Notes under the pieces: model-generated
Seen by the model: only the letters and a program-made list of their open reading frames with translations
What the model was told of the DNA's origin: nothing
Database searches by the model: none
NCBI RefSeq assembly: GCF_028204155.1
Contig: NZ_JAQLOI010000001.1
Coordinates: 1,426,001-1,490,000 of the forward strand
Reading direction: 5' to 3'
Source: Vibrio algarum
Lineage (GTDB): Bacteria > Pseudomonadota > Gammaproteobacteria > Enterobacterales > Vibrionaceae
Length of the DNA: 64,000 bases
Shown: positions 46,108 through 54,157 of the stretch, piece after piece
Numbering within the stretch: the stretch's first letter is position 1
Layout of the letters: the number at the start of each line of letters is the position of its first letter
Program-made: the position numbers and the translations under genes

Positions 46108-46524
46108 TTACCCTTCTAAACCTTCACTTGCTTGTTTGTTTTGAATTAGCTCAATCATGTAACCGTCAGGGTCTTTAACGAAGGCAATTTGAGTTGTTCC
46201 TCCTTTTACCGGGCCGGGTTCTCTTGTAACGTTACCCCCAACCGCTTTAATTGCATCGCAAGTGCTATAAATGTCATCAACACCGATAGCGATATGGCCG
46301 AAGGCATTACCCATGTCGTATCCAGATGTGCCCCAGTTATATGTAAGTTCGATAACTGCGCCTTGCGATTCATCTCCGAAGCCAACAAATGCTAGCGTAT
46401 ATTTATACTCAGTATTTTCGTTTTTTCTGAGTAACTCCATACCCATAACCTTGGTATAAAACTCAATAGAACGGTCTAGATCTCCGACTCGTATCATTGT
46501 GTGTAACATGCGACCATTTGACAT
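46108..46524 (-). CDS. gloA: Lactoylglutathione lyase (glyoxalase I)
   Basis: The 138-residue enzyme detoxifies methylglyoxal with glutathione. The four metal ligands are visible: His in LHTMIRVGDL, Glu in GAVIELTYNWG, His in GHIAIGVDD and Glu in GYMIELIQN. Length is as usual for the nickel-type bacterial enzyme. It is on the same strand as nth. Confidence 0.93.
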   Translation of the reverse strand: MSNGRMLHTMIRVGDLDRSIEFYTKVMGMELLRKNENTEYKYTLAFVGFGDESQGAVIELTYNWGTSGYDMGNAFGHIAIGVDDIYSTCDAIKAVGGNVTREPGPVKGGTTQIAFVKDPDGYMIELIQNKQASEGLEG

Positions 46525-46556
46525 TGTATTTCTCCAGTATTTTAATATGTTTGTTA

Positions 46557-47192
46557 TTACAATTCTGTTTTTGTAGCATATTCACATAAGTCTTCGATGA
46601 TACAGCTACCACAGCGTGGCTTTCTGGCTACACAGGTGTAGCGCCCATGTAGAATCAACCAATGATGAACATCGAGTTTGAACTCTTTTGGAATCACTTT
46701 TAATAGTTTTTGTTCCACATTATCAACGGTTTTACCCATTGCTAACTTAGTCCTATTGGATACCCGATAAATATGGGTGTCGACAGCGATCGTCGGCCAA
46801 CCGAACGCAGTATTCAAAACAACATTTGCGGTTTTTCGACCCACACCAGGAAGTGCTTCTAAGGCTTCTCTATTTTCTGGTACTTCACTATTGTGTTGTT
46901 CAACTAAGATTCGGCAAGTTTTAATGACATTTTCAGCCTTAGAATTAAATAATCCTATGGTCTTGATGTACTCTTTTACACCATCTACCCCTAAATCTAA
47001 GATAGATTTTGGTGTGTTGGCCACAGGGTATAATTTGGCAGTTGCTTTGTTAACGCTCACATCTGTTGCTTGAGCAGAAAGCAAAACTGCAATCAGTAGC
47101 TCAAATGGCGAGTTCCAATTTAACTCTGTCTGAGGGTTAGGGTTGTTCTCTCTCAACCGCTTAAGAATTTCTACTCGTTTTGTATTATTCAT
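46557..47192 (-). CDS. nth: Endonuclease III
   Basis: The DNA glycosylase/AP lyase removes oxidised pyrimidines. It has the helix-hairpin-helix LPGVGRKTANVVLN with the catalytic lysine, the catalytic Asp (AVDTHIYRVSNR) and the C-terminal iron-sulfur cluster (C-x6-C-x2-C-x5-C). Length is 211 residues, as in E. coli. It follows rnfE in the same direction by 37 bp, as in many gammaproteobacteria. Confidence 0.95.
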   Translation of the reverse strand: MNNTKRVEILKRLRENNPNPQTELNWNSPFELLIAVLLSAQATDVSVNKATAKLYPVANTPKSILDLGVDGVKEYIKTIGLFNSKAENVIKTCRILVEQHNSEVPENREALEALPGVGRKTANVVLNTAFGWPTIAVDTHIYRVSNRTKLAMGKTVDNVEQKLLKVIPKEFKLDVHHWLILHGRYTCVARKPRCGSCIIEDLCEYATKTEL

Positions 47193-47229
47193 TGCTGACT
47201 TTTCTTAATTGTTATCATCTGCAAACTGG

Positions 47230-47919
47230 TTAGTTAGTTACTCTAACACGTTCAATTACCGGCTTCTCTGCTTTTGGTTTTCGTACAGAAATTTGTGAAT
47301 CGATAACATTTTTAAAGGCAATAATGAAACCAACACCAATAAATGCCCCCGGAGGTAACATCGCAAGTAAGAAATTACTTTCCACGTTAAACAGTTCAAT
47401 TCTTAATGATGCAGCCCAACTCCCTAGTAAAAGGTCTGCGCCGTCAAATAAGGTTCCATTGCCTAATACTTCTCGTATTGAACCGAGCAATACAAGAACA
47501 GAGGTCATTCCAATACCCATCCATAATCCATCTAAAGCCGCGGGCAATGGTTCGTTTTTAGCGGCATAAGCTTCAGCACGACCAATAATAATGCAGTTGG
47601 TTACGATAAGTGGAATAAAAATACCTAGTGACAGATAGAGACCATAGGCGTATGCGTTCATAAGTAGCTGTACACACGTTACGAGTGCGGCAATAATCAT
47701 GACAAAAACTGGAAGTCGAATTTCTTTAGGTACGTAATCTCTTACCAAAGAGACGATTAGATTCGAGCCAATAAGAACAAGCGTGGTCGCAATGCCTAAG
47801 CCTAGTGCATTGGTCACAGTTGATGAGACGGCGAGTAACGGACAAAGTCCCAGTAACTGGACTAATACTGGGTTGTTTGTCCACAATCCATTCTTTAGCA
47901 GTAGTCTATGTTCAGTCAT
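47230..47919 (-). CDS. rnfE: Rnf/Rsx complex subunit E
   Basis: The integral membrane subunit (229 residues) has six helices and the RnfE/NqrD pattern (NNPVLVQLLGLCPLLAVSSTVTNALGLG). The start ATG at 47919 has GGAG 6 bases upstream; an upstream ATG at 47931 is less likely. It is the last rnf gene and overlaps rnfG by 8 bp. Confidence 0.93.
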   Translation of the reverse strand: MTEHRLLLKNGLWTNNPVLVQLLGLCPLLAVSSTVTNALGLGIATTLVLIGSNLIVSLVRDYVPKEIRLPVFVMIIAALVTCVQLLMNAYAYGLYLSLGIFIPLIVTNCIIIGRAEAYAAKNEPLPAALDGLWMGIGMTSVLVLLGSIREVLGNGTLFDGADLLLGSWAASLRIELFNVESNFLLAMLPPGAFIGVGFIIAFKNVIDSQISVRKPKAEKPVIERVRVTN

Positions 47920-48547
47920 TACTATCTCCACAATTCAACGGTTGAGAATATAAGGCATCACGATTTTCATTATAGAAAATGACACTTTTCTTGACGGCGT
48001 TAACGACCGCTCGTGGTGTGATGGTTGCGCCAGTAAATTGATCAAATTGACCACCATCTTTCTTTACCTTCCAGTCTTCTAGGTTTTTCGAGGTGACTTT
48101 TTTGCCTTTGAAACCATCAATCCAATAGGTAATTCTTGTATCTATCTTGTCACCTAAGCCCGGTGTTTCATTGTGGGCAAGTACACGAGTACCGGTTACA
48201 ACTCCTTGGTAGTCTATGCCAACGATAAGCTTAATTCTACCGTTGTAGCCATCTGGGGCGATCGCCTCAATGGCTATTGCGCTTGGGATGCCACCTTTTG
48301 TTGCGACATAGGCCGGTAATGGCTCTTCACTGCCTAAACTTTCTGACTGGATTAACGTACAAGCAGCGTAAAGTTCATTGTCGTGCAATTTATGGGGAAT
48401 AACTTGATTGAGTATAGACTTCAGTTGTTCTCGCTCTTGCGACAAAATAGTGTCTTCGGTTAATAAATGAGTAATGGACACTAGGCCGGTGCAGGCACAA
48501 GCAAAAATAGCTAATGTCGCGCCATTGTTTTTAATCGCGGTTAACAT
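47912..48547 (-). CDS. rnfG: Rnf/Rsx complex subunit G (flavin-bearing)
   Basis: A signal-anchor segment precedes the periplasmic FMN-binding domain; the threonine of FTGATITP receives covalent FMN by the ApbE enzyme. Length is 211 residues. It overlaps rnfE. Confidence 0.93.
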   Translation of the reverse strand: MLTAIKNNGATLAIFACACTGLVSITHLLTEDTILSQEREQLKSILNQVIPHKLHDNELYAACTLIQSESLGSEEPLPAYVATKGGIPSAIAIEAIAPDGYNGRIKLIVGIDYQGVVTGTRVLAHNETPGLGDKIDTRITYWIDGFKGKKVTSKNLEDWKVKKDGGQFDQFTGATITPRAVVNAVKKSVIFYNENRDALYSQPLNCGDSND

Positions 48548-48555
48548 ATTTCCCC

Positions 48556-49602
48556 TCAGTGTCCATAGGTTCTTGGTTTTGTATAGCGGTCGATAAAAGG
48601 GACCATCATATTAGCAATAAGGACAGCGAAAGCGACGCCGTCGGGAAATCCGCCCCACGTTCTAATGATAAATATCAATGAGCCAATAATGAATCCAAAC
48701 AGTAGTCGCCCTTTAATGGTTGTGGATGCAGTAACGGGGTCCGTCGCAATAAAAAATGCACCTAGCATTGTTGCACCTGAAAAAAGGTGCAAGAGAGGGC
48801 TGCCAATCGTTTCTGGGGACATGAAGTAGCCAACACAACTAAAAGAAAGTAGGGCTAATAAAAAACCAGCAGGGATGTACCATTGAATAACGCGTTGTTT
48901 AACAAGTGCAATTCCACCTAATAAATAAGCGATGTTTACCCATTCCCAGCCTGTTCCAGCGATAAAAGAAAATGGAGGTAAAGACATAAACTCTTGAGTT
49001 GGAATAGATGATTTTACAGCGGTTTTAAATGCATCAAGTGGCGTCGCCATTGTGATGCCATCAATACCCACACGGATCTGTTGTAAAGAAAAACCATCGT
49101 CATCAAATCCGGTAAATATTAGCTTCCATGAATCGTACAAGCTAATGTCTGAAGGGTTTAAACTATGGGGCGCTATCCAACTCGTCATTTGCAATGGAAA
49201 CGAAATCAATAAGACAACGTAAGCAATCATTGCAGGATTAAATGGGTTTTGTCCAAGTCCGCCATACAACTGTTTAGCGATGACAACGGCGAAACATAAC
49301 CCTATGACCATCATCCACCATGGTGAAAGAGGAGGAATTGCCACTGCTAATAACCAGGCCGTAACGATCACGCTATAATCACGAAGTGCACTAAGGGGTG
49401 AGCGCTTGCGAAATAGCATGACTGCACTTTCCAGTAAAACTGCCACGACCAGTGCTAATAACATTTGGATCAATGTGCCCCACCCAAAGAAGTAGGTTTG
49501 GGTTAACAGACCTGGAATGGCAGCTATTGCCACCCATTTCATCAGATCTTTTGTGCTCTTTCGGTTATGGGCATGTGGGGAGCTGGCAATAAAAAAGGCC
49601 AC
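48556..49602 (-). CDS. rnfD: Rnf/Rsx complex subunit D (flavin-bearing)
   Basis: The membrane subunit (348 residues) has about nine helices and the covalent flavinylation motif SGATMLGAFFIATDPVT. It is translationally coupled to rnfC (the stop of rnfC and start of rnfD share one base). Confidence 0.94.
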   Translation of the reverse strand: MAFFIASSPHAHNRKSTKDLMKWVAIAAIPGLLTQTYFFGWGTLIQMLLALVVAVLLESAVMLFRKRSPLSALRDYSVIVTAWLLAVAIPPLSPWWMMVIGLCFAVVIAKQLYGGLGQNPFNPAMIAYVVLLISFPLQMTSWIAPHSLNPSDISLYDSWKLIFTGFDDDGFSLQQIRVGIDGITMATPLDAFKTAVKSSIPTQEFMSLPPFSFIAGTGWEWVNIAYLLGGIALVKQRVIQWYIPAGFLLALLSFSCVGYFMSPETIGSPLLHLFSGATMLGAFFIATDPVTASTTIKGRLLFGFIIGSLIFIIRTWGGFPDGVAFAVLIANMMVPFIDRYTKPRTYGH

Positions 49603-52058
49603 TATTCTTTCTCCTTAGCTTTTTTGTCTGCAGCTTGTGCGGCTTTTTTTGCTTTAGCGCGAGCGATGGCAGCAGCGACAGCGGCTTTCTTTTTATCCAC
49701 CGTTGGTTTGTTCTCTGATTCCAATTCAGACGACAGAGTGTCCGTTTTGGATACTACTGTCGTTTCATTGTCTGTTGCAGCTTTAGCTTGTGCGGTTTTC
49801 TTTGCTTTAGCGCGAGCGATGGCAGCAGCGACAGCGGCTTTCTTATTATCCACCGTTGGTTTGTTCTCTGATTCCAATTCAGACGACAGAGTGTCCGTTT
49901 TGGATACTACTGTCGTTTCATTGTCTGTTGCAGCTTTAGCTTGTGCGGTTTTCTTTGCTTTAGCGCGAGCGATGGCAGCAGCGACAGCGGCTTTCTTTTT
50001 ATCCACCGTTGGTTTGTTCTCTGATTCTAATTCAGACGACGGAGTGTCCGTTTTGGATACTTCTGTTATTTCATTGTCTGTTGCAGCTTTAGCTTGTGCG
50101 GTTTTCTTTGCTTTAGCGCGAGCGATGGCAGCAGCTACAGCGGCTTTCTTTTTATCCGCTGTTGGTTTGTTCTCTGATTCTAATTCAGGCGACGGAGTAT
50201 CCGTTTTGGATACTTCTGTTGCTTCATTGTCTGTTGCAGCTTTAGCTTGTGCGGCTTTCTTTGCTTTAGCGCGAGCGATGGCAGCAGCTACTGCAGTTTT
50301 CTTATCAGCCTTTTCCGAGGTGTTGTCAGCGTTGGTTTGACTAGATAAGCTCTGCTCTTTTTCCGCTTTTCTTTCTCGGGCTAGACGTTTACGTTCTTCC
50401 CTTATTTTAGCCATTTCAGAATTGTCAGGTGTTTCGCTATTTGCTTTTAATGCATCCGCTTGCTTCGCTTTCGCTCGGGCGATCGCTGCTGCTACAGCCG
50501 GTTTCACCGCTGGTGCCGCTTGTGGGTCTGATTTTAGAGCCTTAACCCGAGCGATAGCCGCGGCTACTGCATCGTCATCGGTTTTATTCATCTCTTTACG
50601 GCGACTTTCAGCAGCGGCTTTAAAGCGACTTTCACGTTCTTCTTTATCTCTTTCTAAACGTGCTTTACGCTCTTCAAAGCGTAATTTTGCTCTTTCTGCC
50701 GATTCTGACTCTTCTTTGTTGATGCGAATTTCAGCCTTAGCTTGACGATAATAATGGACTAGTGGTATCTCACTTGGGCAGACATAGGCGCAAGCTCCGC
50801 ATTCTATACAATCTGATAGATTAAGTTCTTCGCACTTATCAAAATCTTTATCTTTTGAGTACCAGAATAATTGTTGTGGTAACAGAGACGCAGGACAAAC
50901 TTCAGCGCATTGCCCGCAACGAATACAAGCGACTTCGGGATGTTTAGGTGCAATTTCTTTTCTAGTAGGTGCTAGTAAACAGTTAGTCGTTTTCGTAATA
51001 GGTACTGATGTAGAAGGTAAAGTGAATCCCATCATAGGGCCACCCATTATTATGCGGGGTGATTTTTTATCTTCTTTGTAACCATATTCATCTAATAAGG
51101 CTTGAACCGGTGTGCCTAATCGAACCCAGCTATTGATCGGTTGGGCGAATGTTTTTCCGGTTAAGGTAACAATTCGTTCAATTAGTGGTTCTCCGTCTAT
51201 GACCGCTTTTTTAATAGCGTGTACGGTACCGACGTTTTGCACAAGTACACCGATATCAGCAGGAATTCCCTTTTGAGGCACCTCTTTGTTGGTCAGAATT
51301 TTTATTAATTGTTTTTCACCACCAGAAGGGTATTTAGTTGGAATAGCGCGTATTACTAGGTTTTTATTTAGGGCTGCGTCTTCTAGTGCTTTTATCGCTT
51401 CGGGTTTATTGTCTTCAACGGCGATAATGACTAAATCTGGCTTTAAGATGTACTCTAATACCTGTATACCTTCGATAATTTCAAAGGCGTTTTCTCTCAT
51501 CAGCATATCATCAGCAGTGATATATGGTTCGCATTCAGCGGCATTAATGATAAGAATTTCTGTTTTAGCTATGCCCGATTGTATTTTCCGACCCGTCGGG
51601 AACCCTGCGCCCCCAAGCCCTGCAATACCCGAATGTCGAATAACATTGATAAGTTGTTCAGGTGTCTCTGATTTAAAATCAGGCAATGGATTTTTTTGTG
51701 CCCATTGATCTTTTCCATCCGGTTTTAAAACAAAGCAAGTTTCCGTTAGACCGGAAGGATGGGCAGTTTGTCTTGGCTCTATTGAAACTATTTCACCGGA
51801 TGTCGGAGCATGGACGGGCAACATAAAACTGGCTGTAAATTTAGTGAGTTGCTGGCCTTTTAATACTTTATCACCTACTTTAACCGCGAGATCCCCAGAA
51901 CGGCCAATATGCTGTTTAATTGGAAGTATAAATTCTTCTGCCAAATTCGCTTTTACAACAGGCAACCGAGTAGATTGGATTTTGTTTTCAGGTGGATGAA
52001 TTCCACCGGGAAAATCCCAGATTTCACCATGACGTATTTTTTTAACTAACGACACCAT
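49602..52058 (-). CDS. rnfC: Rnf/Rsx complex subunit C with long Lys/Ala repeat tail
   Basis: The subunit carries the NADH/FMN-binding domain (GGAGFPTGRKI, NAAECEPYITADDMLM) and two [4Fe-4S] clusters (CIRCGQCAEVCPASLLPQ, CIECGACAYVCPSEIPL). The C terminus, after about residue 470, is an unusual tail of charged coiled-coil-like sequence and then a 51-residue repeat with core KKAAVAAAIARAKAKK, present in at least four full units and one partial. Length is 818 residues, longer than many RnfC. Similar Lys/Ala tails occur in Vibrio RnfC; the copy number is likely variable. Confidence 0.92.
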   Translation of the reverse strand: MVSLVKKIRHGEIWDFPGGIHPPENKIQSTRLPVVKANLAEEFILPIKQHIGRSGDLAVKVGDKVLKGQQLTKFTASFMLPVHAPTSGEIVSIEPRQTAHPSGLTETCFVLKPDGKDQWAQKNPLPDFKSETPEQLINVIRHSGIAGLGGAGFPTGRKIQSGIAKTEILIINAAECEPYITADDMLMRENAFEIIEGIQVLEYILKPDLVIIAVEDNKPEAIKALEDAALNKNLVIRAIPTKYPSGGEKQLIKILTNKEVPQKGIPADIGVLVQNVGTVHAIKKAVIDGEPLIERIVTLTGKTFAQPINSWVRLGTPVQALLDEYGYKEDKKSPRIIMGGPMMGFTLPSTSVPITKTTNCLLAPTRKEIAPKHPEVACIRCGQCAEVCPASLLPQQLFWYSKDKDFDKCEELNLSDCIECGACAYVCPSEIPLVHYYRQAKAEIRINKEESESAERAKLRFEERKARLERDKEERESRFKAAAESRRKEMNKTDDDAVAAAIARVKALKSDPQAAPAVKPAVAAAIARAKAKQADALKANSETPDNSEMAKIREERKRLARERKAEKEQSLSSQTNADNTSEKADKKTAVAAAIARAKAKKAAQAKAATDNEATEVSKTDTPSPELESENKPTADKKKAAVAAAIARAKAKKTAQAKAATDNEITEVSKTDTPSSELESENKPTVDKKKAAVAAAIARAKAKKTAQAKAATDNETTVVSKTDTLSSELESENKPTVDNKKAAVAAAIARAKAKKTAQAKAATDNETTVVSKTDTLSSELESENKPTVDKKKAAVAAAIARAKAKKAAQAADKKAKEKE
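49651..50290. repeat. 153-bp tandem repeats in the 3' end of rnfC
   Basis: GCTTTAGCGCGAGCGATGGC recurs at 49651, 49804, 49957, 50110 and 50263, spaced exactly 153 bp. Units agree closely at the nucleotide level, so they are recent or homogenised. The long plus-strand frame across them (49567-50340) is an antisense shadow. Confidence 0.92.
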
Positions 52059-52067
52059 ATCTTTCCT

Positions 52068-52643
52068 TTAACTCGTACTTTCTGGTTTGTCTGATATATC
52101 GATGGCTGGAATGGAATCTAGTTTCCATTTCCAGTTAGCTATGGTGGTTTCAATTGGTATCATTTCTATGCAGTCTGTAGGGCATGGAGCAACACAAAGA
52201 TCACAACCAGTACATTCATTTTTAATTACTGTATGCAAAGCTTTTGTTCCGCCTACAATAGCGTCTACGGGGCAAGCTTGTATGCACTTAGTGCAACCAA
52301 TACACATATCTTCATGAATAAATGCGACGGTTTTAACGGGCTCTTCTTCACTTTGGTTGCTTGTTTCTGGTTCTACACCCATTAGTTCGGCTATTTTTTC
52401 AATAGCAGCTTGTCCACCTGGCGTACATTTACTGATACTGTCGCCGTTGGCGACAGCTTCTGCATACGGTCGGCACCCTGGATAACCACATTGTCCACAT
52501 TGTGTTTGCGGTAATATAGCGTCAATTTGTTCGACTATTGGGTCTGCTTCAACCTTGAATCGGATAGAGGCAAAACCTAAAAAAGCACCAAAGATCCCAG
52601 CGAGGATAGCGATAGAGAGTATCGCGATGATAATTGTAACCAT
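52068..52643 (-). CDS. rnfB: Rnf/Rsx complex subunit B (ferredoxin-like)
   Basis: An N-terminal membrane segment precedes a 4Fe-4S domain (CGQCGYPGCRPYAEAV) and two ferredoxin clusters (CIGCTKCIQACPVDAI, CTGCDLCVAPCPTDC). Length is 191 residues. The start overlaps the rnfA stop by one base. Confidence 0.94.
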   Translation of the reverse strand: MVTIIIAILSIAILAGIFGAFLGFASIRFKVEADPIVEQIDAILPQTQCGQCGYPGCRPYAEAVANGDSISKCTPGGQAAIEKIAELMGVEPETSNQSEEEPVKTVAFIHEDMCIGCTKCIQACPVDAIVGGTKALHTVIKNECTGCDLCVAPCPTDCIEMIPIETTIANWKWKLDSIPAIDISDKPESTS

Positions 52644-53224
52644 TACAGCTTCACCAACCCAGTAAAACCCATAAATGCTAGTGACATTAGCCCGGCGGTT
52701 ATCATTGCGATAGATGCACCTTGAAATGGTGATGGTACATCTGCGGCTGCTATTCGTTCTCGCATTGAAGCGAATAGAATCAGAACTAAGGAGAATCCAA
52801 CGGCGGCACCAAAGCCATAAATAATAGACTCTATAAAGTTATGATTTTCGTTGATGTTGAGTAGTGCAACACCTAAGACCGCGCAATTTGTCGTAATTAA
52901 AGGTAAAAATATACCGAGTAATCGATATAGTGTCGGACTCGTTTTATGGACAACCATTTCTGTAAATTGAACAACGAAAGCAATAACTAATATAAAACTC
53001 ATTGTTCGCAGATACTCTATCCCCAATGGCGCTAATATATAGGTTTCAACCAAGTACGCACAAACGGACGCAAGCGTCAGTACGAATGTTGTGGCCAATC
53101 CCATGCCTATAGCCGTCTCCAGTTTTTTGGAAACACCCATAAAGGGACACAACCCCAGAAATTTAACCAGCACAAAGTTGTTCACTAGTACAGTGCCGAC
53201 CAGTAGCAGTAGGTAGTCAGTCAT
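52643..53224 (-). CDS. rnfA: Rnf/Rsx complex subunit A
   Basis: The first gene of the operon rnfABCDGE-nth. The 193-residue protein has six helices (NNFVLVKFLGLCPFMGVSKKLETAIGMG). The complex couples NADH/ferredoxin electron transfer with ion pumping; in enteric bacteria the relatives (Rsx) also reset SoxR. Confidence 0.94.
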   Translation of the reverse strand: MTDYLLLLVGTVLVNNFVLVKFLGLCPFMGVSKKLETAIGMGLATTFVLTLASVCAYLVETYILAPLGIEYLRTMSFILVIAFVVQFTEMVVHKTSPTLYRLLGIFLPLITTNCAVLGVALLNINENHNFIESIIYGFGAAVGFSLVLILFASMRERIAAADVPSPFQGASIAMITAGLMSLAFMGFTGLVKL

Positions 53225-53410
53225 GATGATACATATTAGGAAATACTGAAGGGAGTATTATCCCGCTTTGGTTAACTAATAACAACCGAGAATCCTTAGG
53301 GTTTTTAAGTAATAGTGCTGTTTTTTAGCGTAATCCGCGTTTTTTTGATCTTAGTATTGTAATCCAGTTGAAGACGCAGGGGCTTTTTACTTGGGGATGA
53401 AAAAATAAAC
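53225..53410. other. Region upstream of rnfA
   Basis: Nearly 190 bp between rnfA and the tRNA-Asn terminator. It must contain the rnf promoter, but no operator is recognised. Confidence 0.3.
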
Positions 53411-53414
53411 GAAA

Positions 53415-53439
53415 AAGGCCACGTCTTTGACGTGGCCTT
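53415..53439 (-). terminator. tRNA-Asn terminator
   Basis: AAGGCCACGTC / GACGTGGCCTT stem with a three-base TTT loop, T-run on the minus strand. Confidence 0.85.
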
Positions 53440-53445
53440 AAAATG

Positions 53446-53521
53446 TGGCTCCCCCTGCAAGACTTGAACTTGCGACATACGGATTAACAGTCCGCCGTTC
53501 TACCAACTGAACTAAGGGGGA
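53446..53521 (-). tRNA. tRNA-Asn (GUU)
   Basis: The 76-nt gene has anticodon GTT (CTGTTAATCC on the minus strand), TTCAGTTGGTAGAACGGCGG as the D-arm, GTTCAAGTC in the T-loop and encoded CCA. It is on the same strand as rnf. No att-like repeat of it is seen in the window. Confidence 0.95.
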
Positions 53522-54157
53522 ATCGATTTGAGTTGCGAATGTTAGCTATACACACTAAATGTGTCAACAAGGAATTCGCAACTTTTTATAAAAAAATCCC
53601 ATAAATTCACTTGATTTTTTCGGAGTTCCTATCAATAAAAGGCTCATCTTACTTATCCACTAAAATTGTGGATAAGTGTGTTGATTAAACTTGAATAAAG
53701 TTTAAGTGAATTTTCCTAGAGCACTGACTCTATTAATTTTACCCTTAACACATTGAAATAAATTGAATTATTTGGATCTATAATATTGATGGGAAATTTC
53801 AGGTATTGTGAATAACTTGATTATTTACAGATAATAGCGTTAAAACGCACTAAATTGGGGAAAACAAGTGGATGAAAAATTAGGAATGTTAGAGGTATGT
53901 TGCTTGGAGGGAGAAGACTTTATCAAAATTTACAAAAAGGATCTACTGTTTGAACAGATCTTGTTCACATTATTTTTCTAATTATTATTTTGTTTGATTG
54001 GTCGGTTGCTTAGCCGTTTTTTGCGCAACAAAAGTGGCACTTTTTGTTGCAGCTTAGTTATCTTATTAAACAATATTTTTAATAATTCGTTATCATAATC
54101 AGGGCAAGCACTATGTATCGCTCAACACCATTAATCATAAAAAATAAGAACATAATT
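53522..54157. other. Region upstream of uvrB with two long inverted repeats
   Basis: ACTTATCCAC (53651-53660) and GTGGATAAGT (53668-53677) face each other; the right arm contains a perfect DnaA-box sequence (TTATCCACA on the minus strand, 53667-53675). A second inverted repeat (GCAACAAAAGT/ACTTTTTGTTGC) lies near 54025-54050. No T-run follows either. I see no LexA box. Confidence 0.55.

Noticed and set aside
49567..50340. Long plus-strand frame over the rnfC 3' end
   Set aside because: It is the antisense reading of the tandem repeats; rnfC is clearly coding on the other strand.
53522..54157. LexA (SOS) box upstream of uvrB
   Set aside because: I looked for CTGT-N8-ACAG and found only CTGTTTGAACAG near 53947, whose spacing is too short.
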